A stretch of 34,086 bases of DNA from CAYXGE01 sp964464435 (GCA_964464435.1 CAYXGE010000010.1:1-34086); one strand, 5' to 3'. Positions 9,494 through 17,491 are shown, counted from the stretch's first letter. Made by a program: numbers and translations. Notes: generated from the letters alone by a model not told the origin.

Positions 9494-9960
9494 GCGCTTG
9501 CCCTCGCTTCTGCAATAATTTCATCTAATTTTTCTGGGCTAACACGTCCATATACATCATCATTTAATAATACCGCTGGAGAACATGCACAATTGCCTAA
9601 ACAGTAAACTGGTTCAAGGGTAATAGCACCATCATTGGTGGTTTGGTGATAATCAATACCTAAAGTAGATTTGGCATAGTGCTCAAGGGATTCTGATCCC
9701 ATAGCTTGGCATGATTCTGCGCGGCAAATTTGTAATACACATTTACCGACTGGGTGTGTTCTAAAATGGTGATAAAAAGTAACAACGCCATGAATTTCAG
9801 CGATGGACAAATTCAACGCTTTTGAAATCGCTTGATAGCAATCTTCTGGTATATAACCAATATCATCTTGAATTGCATGTAATAAGGGCATTAGTGCCCC
9901 TGGCACATGGATATGTGCATCAATATGACCTTGAATTTTGGCTACCTGTTCTGCTAACAC
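9490..9960 (-). CDS. fdsG: Formate dehydrogenase gamma subunit (NuoE-like, 2Fe-2S)
   Basis: A thioredoxin-fold 2Fe-2S protein of about 156 residues and the first gene of the operon. The four ligand cysteines are visible in QICRAESC and CLGNC. It hands electrons between the FMN of FdsB and the remaining clusters. The frame opens with a GTG at 9975, but the only ribosome-like bases there are 1 nt away. A second GTG at 9960 has GGAG 5 nt upstream, so I take 9960 as the start; the longer form adds five residues. The stop overlaps the fdsB start by 4 bp. Confidence 0.92.
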   Translation of the reverse strand: MLAEQVAKIQGHIDAHIHVPGALMPLLHAIQDDIGYIPEDCYQAISKALNLSIAEIHGVVTFYHHFRTHPVGKCVLQICRAESCQAMGSESLEHYAKSTLGIDYHQTTNDGAITLEPVYCLGNCACSPAVLLNDDVYGRVSPEKLDEIIAEARASA

Positions 9961-9977
9961 GTTATCTCCAATCACAT

Positions 9978-9991
9978 CCTGTTTTAACAGG
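9978..9991. repeat. Inverted repeat CCTGTT-TT-AACAGG at the fdsG start
   Basis: Six-base perfect arms with a 2-base spacer lie 18 bases upstream of the preferred fdsG GTG start at 9960, and 3 bases from the alternative at 9975. The position suits an operator, or an mRNA hairpin affecting fdsG translation. No function is known from the sequence alone. Confidence 0.4.
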
Positions 9992-10117
9992 CATTTTTAT
10001 TTATATTGAGTAAATTTGTACTAACTGCCAAATTTACATGCATTACAGCAATTTAAAAGCTAAATAAACTGTGTTTTTTTACATTAATTTAGCATTTTAA
10101 ATCAATCTTAGACGCTT

Positions 10118-10128
10118 GTTGAGTCAAC
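10118..10128. promoter_or_regulatory. Palindrome GTTGA-N-TCAAC in the fds upstream region
   Basis: A perfect 5+1+5 palindrome in the roughly 250-bp space before the formate dehydrogenase operon. On the minus strand it contains TTGACT, which could serve as a -35 element, but no good -10 follows at 16-18 bases. LysR-type regulators (FdsR in some relatives) bind such dyads, and none is encoded next to it. Treat it as a candidate operator only. The rest of 9992-10225 is AT-rich and holds no ORF. Confidence 0.3.
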
Positions 10129-10225
10129 CATATTGATTTCGACATCATTTAGTAAATCTTTAATAGTCATAAAAACTTAAATTTAAAACATATATAGTTG
10201 ACTATTTTACATGGTTATTACAAGT

Positions 10226-11440
10226 TTACCTTTTAGCGCTTATTTCATCAAACAATTTTTTGTAAGCTTCTACACCTTTATGCAAAGGATAATTTTGTAA
10301 AATAGTTTGTCTAGCATTGACCCGCATTTCAGCATAATGTTCAGGCTTAGATAAAACTTCTATCACTTGGCTGGCAATTGCATCTGGTGAAAAATAATCA
10401 ACCAATAGCCCATTTTTTCCATGCTCAATCACCTCTTTCACAGGCGCAGTATTAGAAGCTACCACTACACACCCTGTGGACATCGCTTCTAACATAGACC
10501 AAGACAATACAAACGGCACGGTTAGGTATACGTGTACCGCGGAAATTTGAAGCACATTTAGATACTGTTGATATGGCACTTTGCCCAAAAAATGCACGCG
10601 CTTAGTATCTATGTTGACCTGTTTAAGCATATGTTCACGATAAGTTTCATGATTAGGTAATTTTCGACCATAACTCACGTCATCACCGCCAATCACAATC
10701 ACTTGTGCATTAGGGCGTTGCTGGCAGATGATTTCAAGTGCGCGCATAAACTGATGAAAGCCGCGATACGGCTCTAAATTACGTGCAACATAGGTAATCA
10801 CTTCTACATTTTTAGTTAGAATGACACCGTTGCTCAGGCTAATCCAAGCATCTTCATCTGGCTTAGCAAGTGCTGTATTAATGCCTTCATGAATGAGACG
10901 AATTTTGTCCTGATAATGTTGCGGGTACAAGCTACGTTGCCATGCGGTTGGACTAATGCCAATGTCCGAGGCCTCTAGTGATAATAAGTTTGTGACATTT
11001 TTTACACGGATACGCAAGCTATCATCAAGCGTGGTCGGCATTTCTGGGTCAAATCCAACGTCTGCGCCATTTGCATGGTAGTAAAATTCAAAAAAGGTAA
11101 TCAAGGGCACTGTTGGGTAAATATCTTTACAAAAAATGGCTTCTCCCCAGCCCACATGCGCAACAATCGCATCTGGTTTAAGCCCTTTTTGTTGTAAAGC
11201 GAGCAGTACACCAGCAACAGATTGACCGCGAATAATATGCGTTTCACTACTAATTAAATACTGATGTAAGTTTGCGGTATTACCGCGTTGTGGCTTGTAG
11301 TGAATGCGTTCTACGCCTTCAAGCCCAGGGGCATTTTCATCACAAATAGCAATCAGGTGATGCTTACCCTCAGCTACCAATGCATTAGCGATATGTCTGA
11401 ATTGCGCAGGAAAGTTTTGATGGATAAAAATAATATTCAT
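10226..11440 (-). CDS. Family 4 glycosyltransferase
   Basis: A 404-residue GT-B retaining glycosyltransferase. The start MNIIFIHQNFPAQFRHIANAL is typical of a subgroup with an extended N-terminal Rossmann domain. The C-terminal domain has RNLEPYRGFHQFM, VIVIGGDD and SWSMLEAMSTGCVVVAS followed by APVKEVIEHGKNG, which is the donor-binding EX7E-like region. It begins 33 bp after ftsX on the same strand, so it is probably read from the ftsYEX transcript. No membrane segment is visible. The acceptor is unknown. Confidence 0.85.
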   Translation of the reverse strand: MNIIFIHQNFPAQFRHIANALVAEGKHHLIAICDENAPGLEGVERIHYKPQRGNTANLHQYLISSETHIIRGQSVAGVLLALQQKGLKPDAIVAHVGWGEAIFCKDIYPTVPLITFFEFYYHANGADVGFDPEMPTTLDDSLRIRVKNVTNLLSLEASDIGISPTAWQRSLYPQHYQDKIRLIHEGINTALAKPDEDAWISLSNGVILTKNVEVITYVARNLEPYRGFHQFMRALEIICQQRPNAQVIVIGGDDVSYGRKLPNHETYREHMLKQVNIDTKRVHFLGKVPYQQYLNVLQISAVHVYLTVPFVLSWSMLEAMSTGCVVVASNTAPVKEVIEHGKNGLLVDYFSPDAIASQVIEVLSKPEHYAEMRVNARQTILQNYPLHKGVEAYKKLFDEISAKR

Positions 11441-11473
11441 GGCAAAACTTAGCTCATTTTCTCGTTAGTACTA

Positions 11474-12382
11474 TTACTGAATTTGCAGTGCAGAAATAGA
11501 GCGATTAACCGCCAAATATGAGCCAAGCCAACCTAAGCCTATGCCAATTAATACCATCAACAAGATATGCGATGCACTAGGTAATACTAAGTGAAAGTTA
11601 CTGGCATATAAGCGCGCAAGCTCTGCAATAGAGGCATTGAATATATGAATGACGGCAACCAAAATGAGGCAAGCCGCAATGCCGCCGCCTAGTCCATAGA
11701 GCACACCTGTATACAAAAATGGACGTCGCACAAAACTATTGGTGGCACCAATCAGTTTGCTGACTTCAATTTCTTCTTTTTGAGTGAGTATTTGTAAACG
11801 TATCGTGTTGCCAATAATCACCACAATTGCAAAGCCAAGTAACACTGCTAAAGTGAACGCGGCTTTTTTTCCTAAGGTTAATAAACTGTTTAAACGTTGA
11901 ATCCAACTCGCATCCACTTGCGCATGTTCTACACCTTCATACTGCTGCAAAGTGTCACGCAGTTGATTAACGGCATTAGGCTCATTATTTTCTGCTTGAA
12001 TAAAAAAGGCGTCTGGCAAGGGGTTGCTATCTAAGTTGCTAGCGACTTCTGCGGTATTGGCATCCTCTTTTAGTTTTTTAAAGGCAAGGTCTTTACTCAC
12101 GAATTCAAAGTTTTTGACAGCATTATTTTCTTCTAGTTTTTGCTTGATACTAGTGATGACTGCCTCGTTAGCGTCCAACTTAAGAAATAAGCTAATTCTT
12201 GCTTCACCCTTAATATCACCAGCAATCTGGTTAAAATTATCAACCAACACATAAAGCAGGGCTGGTAATGATAAAGCGGTACCCATGACCAAACACATAA
12301 TGAGAGTAGACATACCACTCATTTTGAGTTTTTGTATGACAATACTAAGTGATTGTTGATGTTGATTTAACCAATACTTCAT
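11474..12382 (-). CDS. ftsX: Cell-division ABC transporter permease FtsX
   Basis: A 302-residue inner-membrane protein with four predicted spans (about 27-49, 172-195, 222-248, 270-292). A large periplasmic domain lies between spans 1 and 2. This is the FtsX layout. With FtsE it links the Z-ring to periplasmic murein hydrolase activation by EnvC-type proteins, and it does not transport. Its ATG overlaps the ftsE stop by 4 bp (ATGA). Confidence 0.94.
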   Translation of the reverse strand: MKYWLNQHQQSLSIVIQKLKMSGMSTLIMCLVMGTALSLPALLYVLVDNFNQIAGDIKGEARISLFLKLDANEAVITSIKQKLEENNAVKNFEFVSKDLAFKKLKEDANTAEVASNLDSNPLPDAFFIQAENNEPNAVNQLRDTLQQYEGVEHAQVDASWIQRLNSLLTLGKKAAFTLAVLLGFAIVVIIGNTIRLQILTQKEEIEVSKLIGATNSFVRRPFLYTGVLYGLGGGIAACLILVAVIHIFNASIAELARLYASNFHLVLPSASHILLMVLIGIGLGWLGSYLAVNRSISALQIQ

Positions 12383-13056
12383 TGTTCTTGCCTTTGCGTT
12401 AATTCAATTGGCGATAGTGCTCCATGGTTCAAGTTAATGATGCGTGCTTGTGGATGAATCGCATTGATGGCGTGCGTAGCAATAATTACAGTGGCACCCA
12501 CTTGGTGAAAGGCGCCAAATAAGTCTAAGATTTCTGCCGCATAATTGTCATCTAGATTGCCAGTTGGTTCGTCGGCAATCAGCACAGAAGGGCGGCTCAC
12601 AATGGCTCTGGCAATGGCTAAACGGCGTTGCTCACCACCTGACAAGGTAATAGGCAAAGACTTTTCTTTGTTGAGCAAATTAACTTTATCTAAAGCTGCA
12701 CGAATTCTTTTACCCGCCTCATTACCTGTGATGCCGTTAATGTATAAAGGTAAGGCGACATTTTCAAAACAATTACGGTCATAAAGTAGTTTATGGTCTT
12801 GAAATACTAAGCCAAATTTACGGCGTAAAAAAGGGATAGCGTTGGATTTAATTTTACTGATATTTTGATTACCTATCAGAATGGTACCTTGGGTGGGTTG
12901 CTCTATGGCGGCCATCAGCTTAAGTAAGGTGCTTTTACCTGCACCAGAATGACCAGTGATGTAAATAAGCTCACCTTGCTCAATATTGAGAGAAATATTT
13001 TTTAGTGCCTCAAAACCACCAGGGTAGAGTTTGCCAACTTGGTCAAACTTAATCAT
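12379..13056 (-). CDS. ftsE: Cell-division ATP-binding protein FtsE
   Basis: A 225-residue ABC ATPase with Walker A GHSGAGKST near 36-44, the signature LSGGEQRRLAIARAI near 138-152, Walker B VLIADEP and the switch His in IATHA. FtsE powers FtsX conformational changes at the septum. Its ATG overlaps the ftsY stop by 4 bp, and its stop overlaps ftsX. Confidence 0.95.
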   Translation of the reverse strand: MIKFDQVGKLYPGGFEALKNISLNIEQGELIYITGHSGAGKSTLLKLMAAIEQPTQGTILIGNQNISKIKSNAIPFLRRKFGLVFQDHKLLYDRNCFENVALPLYINGITGNEAGKRIRAALDKVNLLNKEKSLPITLSGGEQRRLAIARAIVSRPSVLIADEPTGNLDDNYAAEILDLFGAFHQVGATVIIATHAINAIHPQARIINLNHGALSPIELTQRQEQ

Positions 13057-14039
13057 TCAAATAGCGCCTCAATAAATTCTTGTGTTTTAAATGGCTTTAA
13101 ATCATCTATAGATTCGCCTACACCAATATAGCGGATGGGAATCGGCCTTGCTTCTGCAATTGCGGCAATCACGCCACCTTTGGCTGTGCCGTCGAGTTTA
13201 CTTAACACTAAACCAGTGACTTTAAGTGCGTCGTCAAACGCTTTCACCTGCGTGACAGCATTTTGCCCTGTATTTGCATCTAGCACCAGTAGCACTTCAT
13301 GTGGTGCACCAGGCAAGGCTTTATCTATAACACGTTGTACTTTTTTAATTTCGTCCATCAAGTTGAGTTGAGTAGGCAAGCGGCCTGCGGTATCGGCCAA
13401 TACAATATCAATGCCTCTGGCTTTGGCAGAATTTACTGCATCAAAAATCACTGCGGCAGGGTCTCCACCTTCACTCGCTACTACATGCACCTGATTGCGC
13501 TCACCCCAAGCTTGCAACTGCTCACGGGCAGCTGCTCTAAAAGTATCGCCCGCTGCAATTAAGACTGATTTGCCTTCAGATTGAAATTGGTAAGCTAATT
13601 TACCAATCGTGGTGGTTTTTCCTGCACCATTGACGCCTACCATCATGATAACAAACGGCTGATGTGAATGCGTTTCAAGCGGTTTTTCAAGGGGGGTTAA
13701 ATGGTCACTCATGGCTTCTTTTAATGCCATTTTGAGTTCAGAGGTGTCATTCAAACTTTGACGCTTCACACGCGTTCTGATTTGGTCTAACAAGCTTTGT
13801 GTGGCAGAAACGCCAACATCAGAGGTTAGTAAAATGGTTTCAAGTTCTTCATACACTTCTTCATCAATTTTGCCACCACCAAACAAACCTGCCAGTTGAT
13901 TGCCTAGTTGGCTTCTAGTTTTGGCTAAGCCAGACTTTAGACGTTCTGCCCAACTAAGCGCGGGGGCTTCTTCTATTACCGTTGTTTCCGCATCTGCAGC
14001 AGAGTCAGGAGATGGTTTTTTTTTGAAAAAATCAAACAT
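13053..14039 (-). CDS. ftsY: Signal recognition particle receptor FtsY
   Basis: A SRP receptor GTPase of about 328 residues with a short acidic, alanine-rich N-terminal stretch instead of the long A domain of E. coli. The NG domain follows, with G1 GVNGAGKTTTIGKLA, a DTFRAAAREQL block, G3 DTAGR and G4 SKLDGTAKGG. It docks ribosome-SRP complexes at the inner membrane for cotranslational insertion. The frame opens four codons earlier at a TTG (14051), but the ATG giving MFDFFKKK is the conserved FtsY start and is used here. It leads the ftsYEX operon. Confidence 0.94.
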   Translation of the reverse strand: MFDFFKKKPSPDSAADAETTVIEEAPALSWAERLKSGLAKTRSQLGNQLAGLFGGGKIDEEVYEELETILLTSDVGVSATQSLLDQIRTRVKRQSLNDTSELKMALKEAMSDHLTPLEKPLETHSHQPFVIMMVGVNGAGKTTTIGKLAYQFQSEGKSVLIAAGDTFRAAAREQLQAWGERNQVHVVASEGGDPAAVIFDAVNSAKARGIDIVLADTAGRLPTQLNLMDEIKKVQRVIDKALPGAPHEVLLVLDANTGQNAVTQVKAFDDALKVTGLVLSKLDGTAKGGVIAAIAEARPIPIRYIGVGESIDDLKPFKTQEFIEALFE

Positions 14040-14129
14040 AGCAACTAACAACTTAAAACAATTTTGTAAGTCATCATTTTATGCGCAAACTGACTCTCTT
14101 GCACGAGATTCTATTTTGTTTGTGCACAT

Positions 14130-14164
14130 AAAAAAGCCACCATAGCAGTTAACTCTATGGTGGC
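14130..14164 (-). terminator. Rho-independent terminator after ahpF
   Basis: A perfect 10-bp stem (14136-14145 with 14155-14164, GCCACCATAG) and a 9-base loop. On the minus strand it is followed by six T residues. It closes the ahpC-ahpF transcript before ftsY. Confidence 0.85.
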
Positions 14165-14168
14165 GAAG

Positions 14169-14187
14169 CGACCTGATAATCAGGTCG
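14169..14187. repeat. Second perfect hairpin between ahpF stop and its terminator
   Basis: CGACCTGAT at 14169-14177 pairs with 14179-14187 across one base. It sits directly before the main terminator on the ahpF transcript and has no T-tract. It may stabilise the mRNA 3' end or strengthen termination. Confidence 0.6.
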
Positions 14188-14194
14188 TCAGGGA

Positions 14195-15778
14195 CTATTG
14201 GCGAATTAAATAATCAAATGCGCCTAATGCCGCCTTAGCGCCTTCGCCCATGGCAATAATGATTTGCTTATATGGCGTAGTAGTGACATCACCCGCTGCA
14301 AACACGCCAGGTAATGACGTCGCATTGTGGTGGTTTACCTCGATTTCACCATATTTACTCAAATTAATGGTGCCTTTTAACCAATCACTATTAGGTATAA
14401 GGCCAATTTGCACGAATACGGCATCAAGGTCTAAATGTTTACTATCACCAGTGACGCGGTCGGTGTAGGTAAGCCCATTCATTTTGTGGCCATCCCCCGT
14501 AATTTCTGTAGTCTGTGCGCTGGTGATAATGGTCACATTAGCTAAAGAGCGCAGTTTTTTCTGCAACACGGCATCGGCCTTCAATTCAGTATCAAACTGC
14601 AGCAAAGTCACGTGTGCAACAAAGCCAGCTAAGTCAATCGCGGCTTCAACACCAGAGTTGCCACCACCAACAACCGCCACTGGCTTGCCTTTAAATAATG
14701 GGCCATCGCAGTGTGGGCAGTAAGCTACACCTTTGCCACGATACTCTTTTTCACCGGGCACATTCAGCTCACGCCAACGCGCACCAGTTGCTAGAATCAC
14801 GGCTTTAGATTTTAAAGTTGCGCCACTTTCTAGTTTTACCTCAATCAGCGCATTATTTTTGTTACCGTTTTTGCCAGGCTCAGTAATTGCAGAGGCACGT
14901 TGCAGATTCATAATCTCAACATCGTAGCTTTTAACGTGCTCCTCAAGCGCCATTACCAATTTAGGGCCTTCAGTTTCTTTTACAGAAATAAAGTTTTCAA
15001 TGCCCAAGGTGTCCATCACTTGGCCGCCAAAGCGTTCTGCCACAATGCCCGTGCGTATACCTTTACGTGCCGCGTAAATGGCGGCAGACGCTCCCGCTGG
15101 GCCACCGCCTACAACTAACACATCATAAGGCGCTTTTTCATCTAGCTTTTTAGCCTCACGCGCTACTGCACCCGTATCAATTTTTACCAAAATCTCTTCT
15201 AGTTCCATACGGCCAGCACCAAACACTTCACCATTCATGTAAATGGTAGGTACAGACATAATTTCTTTGGCTTTGATTTCGTCTTGGTATAGACCGCCTT
15301 CAACCATTACATGGGTAATGTTCGGGTTGATTACCGCCATCATGTTCAATGCTTGCACAACATCTGGGCAGTTATGGCAAGTGAGTGAAACATAGGTTTC
15401 AAAGTGAAACTTACCTTCAATGGCTGCAATTTGTGCAATTTTTTCAGGGTCTAATTTCATCGGGTGACCACCCGTATGCAATAGCGCTAATACTAGAGAA
15501 GTAAACTCATGCCCCAATGGAATACCGGCAAATCTTAAACCAACTGACTTTTGTGCAAGACTATGTTGTGCACTACGCTGAATAGCAAATGAAGGCTTAC
15601 GCGCATGGTCTTCTTGTACCAAGGTGATGAGGTCAGACATGTCTGCGATTTCAACTAATAATTCATGCATCTCGGCTGCGCCTGCACTATTATCAAGTGA
15701 TTCAGCCAATACAATCGGTTCACGTAACATTTGTAAGTACGTTTGTAATTGCGTTTTGATGGTGGTATCCAATGCCAT
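14195..15778 (-). CDS. ahpF: Alkyl hydroperoxide reductase flavoprotein AhpF
   Basis: A 527-residue NADH:disulfide reductase that re-reduces AhpC. The N-terminal tandem thioredoxin-like domain carries C134-C137 (TCHNC). A linker leads to the thioredoxin-reductase-like domain with FAD motif VVGGGPAGASAA near 222, redox pair C354-C357 (CPHC), NADH loop VGGGNSGVEAA, and the closing GVFAAGDVTT. All four catalytic cysteines are present, and the length matches E. coli AhpF (521). It lies 125 bp downstream of ahpC, separated by two hairpins. Confidence 0.96.
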   Translation of the reverse strand: MALDTTIKTQLQTYLQMLREPIVLAESLDNSAGAAEMHELLVEIADMSDLITLVQEDHARKPSFAIQRSAQHSLAQKSVGLRFAGIPLGHEFTSLVLALLHTGGHPMKLDPEKIAQIAAIEGKFHFETYVSLTCHNCPDVVQALNMMAVINPNITHVMVEGGLYQDEIKAKEIMSVPTIYMNGEVFGAGRMELEEILVKIDTGAVAREAKKLDEKAPYDVLVVGGGPAGASAAIYAARKGIRTGIVAERFGGQVMDTLGIENFISVKETEGPKLVMALEEHVKSYDVEIMNLQRASAITEPGKNGNKNNALIEVKLESGATLKSKAVILATGARWRELNVPGEKEYRGKGVAYCPHCDGPLFKGKPVAVVGGGNSGVEAAIDLAGFVAHVTLLQFDTELKADAVLQKKLRSLANVTIITSAQTTEITGDGHKMNGLTYTDRVTGDSKHLDLDAVFVQIGLIPNSDWLKGTINLSKYGEIEVNHHNATSLPGVFAAGDVTTTPYKQIIIAMGEGAKAALGAFDYLIRQ

Positions 15779-15812
15779 GATTACTCTCTTTTTAAAAAAT
15801 TAGGGTCAATAA

Positions 15813-15839
15813 AAGGCATTATCTTTTGAATAATGCCTT
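15813..15839 (-). terminator. Hairpin in the ahpC-ahpF gap, possible attenuator
   Basis: Ten-base perfect arms (15813-15822 and 15830-15839) and a 7-base loop. On the minus strand the stem ends in TT and runs into TTATTG, a weak U-tract. A leaky terminator here would lower ahpF relative to ahpC, which fits the usual excess of AhpC over AhpF. Confidence 0.5.
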
Positions 15840-15850
15840 CTTTTTGAAAA

Positions 15851-15878
15851 TCCGCTTGGCGTTGTAGGCGCAAGCGGA
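15851..15878. repeat. GC-rich hairpin just after ahpC
   Basis: TCCGCTTG at 15851-15858 pairs with CAAGCGGA at 15871-15878, with a 12-base loop. It is the first structure on the transcript after the ahpC stop, 25 bases away, and lacks a T-tract. It may protect the ahpC message from 3' exonucleases. Confidence 0.55.
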
Positions 15879-15903
15879 GGAATTACAATTAATACATTAC
15901 TAT

Positions 15904-16470
15904 TTAAATTTTGCCTACTAAGTCGAGTGAAGGTGTAATAGTCTTAGCGCCTTCGTTCCATTTTGCTGGGCACACTTGGCCAGGATTGTTAGCCACAAAT
16001 TGTGCCGCTTTGAGTTTACGTAAGGTTTCTTTTACATCACGTGCAATCGCGTTATCGTGCACTTCAACAGTTTTAATGACACCTTCTGGGTTAATCACAA
16101 ATGTACCGCGAAGTGATAAACCTTCTTCATCAATGTGCACGTTAAACGCACGGCTCAATTGATGTGTTGGATCACCTACGAGTGGAAATTTTGCTTTACC
16201 CACTGCTGGTGAAGTTTCATGCCACACTTTATGTGAGAAGTGGGTATCTGTTGTCACGATATACACTTCTGCACCCGCTTTTTGAAACTCAGCATAGTTG
16301 TCGGCAGCATCTTCAACTTCTGTTGGGCAGTTAAATGTAAATGCGGCTGGCATAAAAATTACCACAGACCATTTACCTTTAAGAGAAGCATCACTCACTT
16401 CTACAAATTTACCGTTATGAAAAGCTTGGGTTTTAAATGGTTGCACTTGTGTGTTAATTAATGAACTCAT
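15904..16470 (-). CDS. ahpC: Alkyl hydroperoxide reductase peroxiredoxin AhpC
   Basis: A 188-residue typical 2-Cys peroxiredoxin of the Prx1/AhpC class. The peroxidatic Cys is C48 in PAAFTFNCPTEVED, and the resolving Cys is C167 in NPGQVCPAKW. It reduces H2O2, organic peroxides and peroxynitrite in the cytosol, and its disulfide is recycled by AhpF downstream. The ATG has AGGAG 6 nt upstream. A candidate sigma-70 promoter and an OxyR-like half-site lie upstream. Confidence 0.97.
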   Translation of the reverse strand: MSSLINTQVQPFKTQAFHNGKFVEVSDASLKGKWSVVIFMPAAFTFNCPTEVEDAADNYAEFQKAGAEVYIVTTDTHFSHKVWHETSPAVGKAKFPLVGDPTHQLSRAFNVHIDEEGLSLRGTFVINPEGVIKTVEVHDNAIARDVKETLRKLKAAQFVANNPGQVCPAKWNEGAKTITPSLDLVGKI

Positions 16471-16521
16471 ATTGTTCTCCTGTTAAATGTTAAAAAAACT
16501 TGCCTTGCGACAATGAAGTGC

Positions 16522-16550
16522 ATCATATAGGATGAAATTTAATTGGTAAA
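16522..16550 (-). promoter_or_regulatory. Candidate sigma-70 promoter of ahpC
   Basis: On the minus strand TTTACC (16545-16550) and TATGAT (16522-16527) are separated by 17 bases, matching consensus at 4/6 and 5/6. The predicted start near 16515 gives a 5' leader of about 45 bases with AGGAG before ahpC. Confidence 0.5.
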
Positions 16551-16572
16551 ATTGATTGTTTTAATATGATTG

Positions 16573-16587
16573 ATATAAAAAAACTAT
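16573..16587. promoter_or_regulatory. OxyR-like half-site upstream of ahpC
   Basis: ATAT-N7-CTAT matches the OxyR tetranucleotide pattern ATAG-N7-CTAT at 7 of 8 bases, within a larger dyad (ATTGATA/TATCAAT at 16569-16575 and 16585-16591). Its centre is about 65 bases upstream of the predicted ahpC start, the usual place for a LysR-type activator. The second pair of the full OxyR site is not recognisable, and the region is AT-rich, so chance is a real alternative. Confidence 0.4.
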
Positions 16588-16629
16588 CAATACAGAACAC
16601 ACAGGTGAGCATGCAAGAGAGCGTTGTGG

Positions 16630-17046
16630 TTAGTGAGACTTGTTGAGCGTTTTGAAAATGAGCATGCCCACTAGCATTGCGCCAGTGAAGGTTAAAGCTT
16701 CAATACCACCCGTTAATAAAGAAGTGACAGCGGGGCCTGGGCAATAACCAGAAAGCCCCCAGCCTATACCAAAGGCAATGGAGCCAAGTATAAGACGCGC
16801 ATTTATCGCCGTGTTGTGAGGCAGTTGCATGGGTTCACCCAGCAGGCTTTGCTTTTGCCTTTTAGCCCATGTAAACGCCACAACGCCTACTAAAAGCGCA
16901 CCTGCCATCACAAGCGCTAGTGAAGGATCCCAAGCGCCAGTAATATCCAAAAAACCAGCGATTTTGGCAGGGTTGGTCATGCCAGAAAAAATCAAACCTA
17001 TGCCAAATAAAATACCTGTGGCGAGTGCTGTGAGATTTTTGAGCAT
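16630..17046 (-). CDS. YeeE/YedE (DUF6691) family membrane protein, second half
   Basis: A 138-residue inner-membrane protein with four hydrophobic segments, ending in a conserved GLSGYCPGPAV loop with one Cys. It corresponds to the C-terminal half of single-chain YeeE/TsuA sulfur-compound transporters. In that family the buried cysteines relay thiosulfate or related species. The frame is open 35 codons further upstream, but that would overlap the preceding gene; the ATG at 17046, 2 bp after its stop, is much better and gives the standard MLKNLTALATG start. The substrate is inferred from the family only. Confidence 0.82.
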   Translation of the reverse strand: MLKNLTALATGILFGIGLIFSGMTNPAKIAGFLDITGAWDPSLALVMAGALLVGVVAFTWAKRQKQSLLGEPMQLPHNTAINARLILGSIAFGIGWGLSGYCPGPAVTSLLTGGIEALTFTGAMLVGMLIFKTLNKSH

Positions 17047-17048
17047 GA

Positions 17049-17480
17049 TTAAGCTATCCAGTGGCGTACAAGTGTGACAGTAACAAAACCAGCCGCCATA
17101 AAGCTTATGGTAGCGACTAAAGAGCGCAGAGAGAAGCGCGAAAGCCCACAAATGCCGTGGCCACTAGTGCAGCCCGATGCGTACTGCGTGCCTATGCCTA
17201 CCAATAACCCAGCAACAGCCAAGGTAGGTAAATTAGCTACGTTTTGCACCAGTGGTAGTGGCAGAAATGCGCCATAAATCAGCGGTGAAATGACCAAGCC
17301 TGCAATAAAGGCATAGCGCCAAATATGTTCACCTAATTTGTGGCTAAGCGCACTGGCAATAATGCCGCTAATGCCAGCAATGCGCGCATTAAACACAATA
17401 AGCACAGCGGCTGCTAGGCCAATGATAATACCGCCAATAAAGGACAGCGTAGGGGTAAAGTGAGCTAAGTCTATGGTCAT
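17049..17480 (-). CDS. YeeE/YedE family membrane protein, first half
   Basis: A 143-residue protein with four hydrophobic segments and the family signature SGCTSGHGICGLSRFS near 104-119 with two cysteines. It is the N-terminal half-transporter and partners the gene 2 bp downstream. Such two-gene versions (PmpA/PmpB-like) occur in several proteobacteria. It starts 11 bp after the stop of the FadL-type gene, so all three probably share a transcript. Confidence 0.84.
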   Translation of the reverse strand: MTIDLAHFTPTLSFIGGIIIGLAAAVLIVFNARIAGISGIIASALSHKLGEHIWRYAFIAGLVISPLIYGAFLPLPLVQNVANLPTLAVAGLLVGIGTQYASGCTSGHGICGLSRFSLRSLVATISFMAAGFVTVTLVRHWIA

Positions 17481-17491
17481 ATCTTCTAAGT

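Noticed and set aside
9992..10060. Sigma-54 promoter (TGGCA near the fds start)
   Set aside because: No GC element follows at the required spacing.
16630..17151. Longer start for the second YeeE half at 17151
   Set aside because: The extra 35 residues overlap the upstream gene and look non-membrane and out of family; ATG 17046 gives the conserved start.
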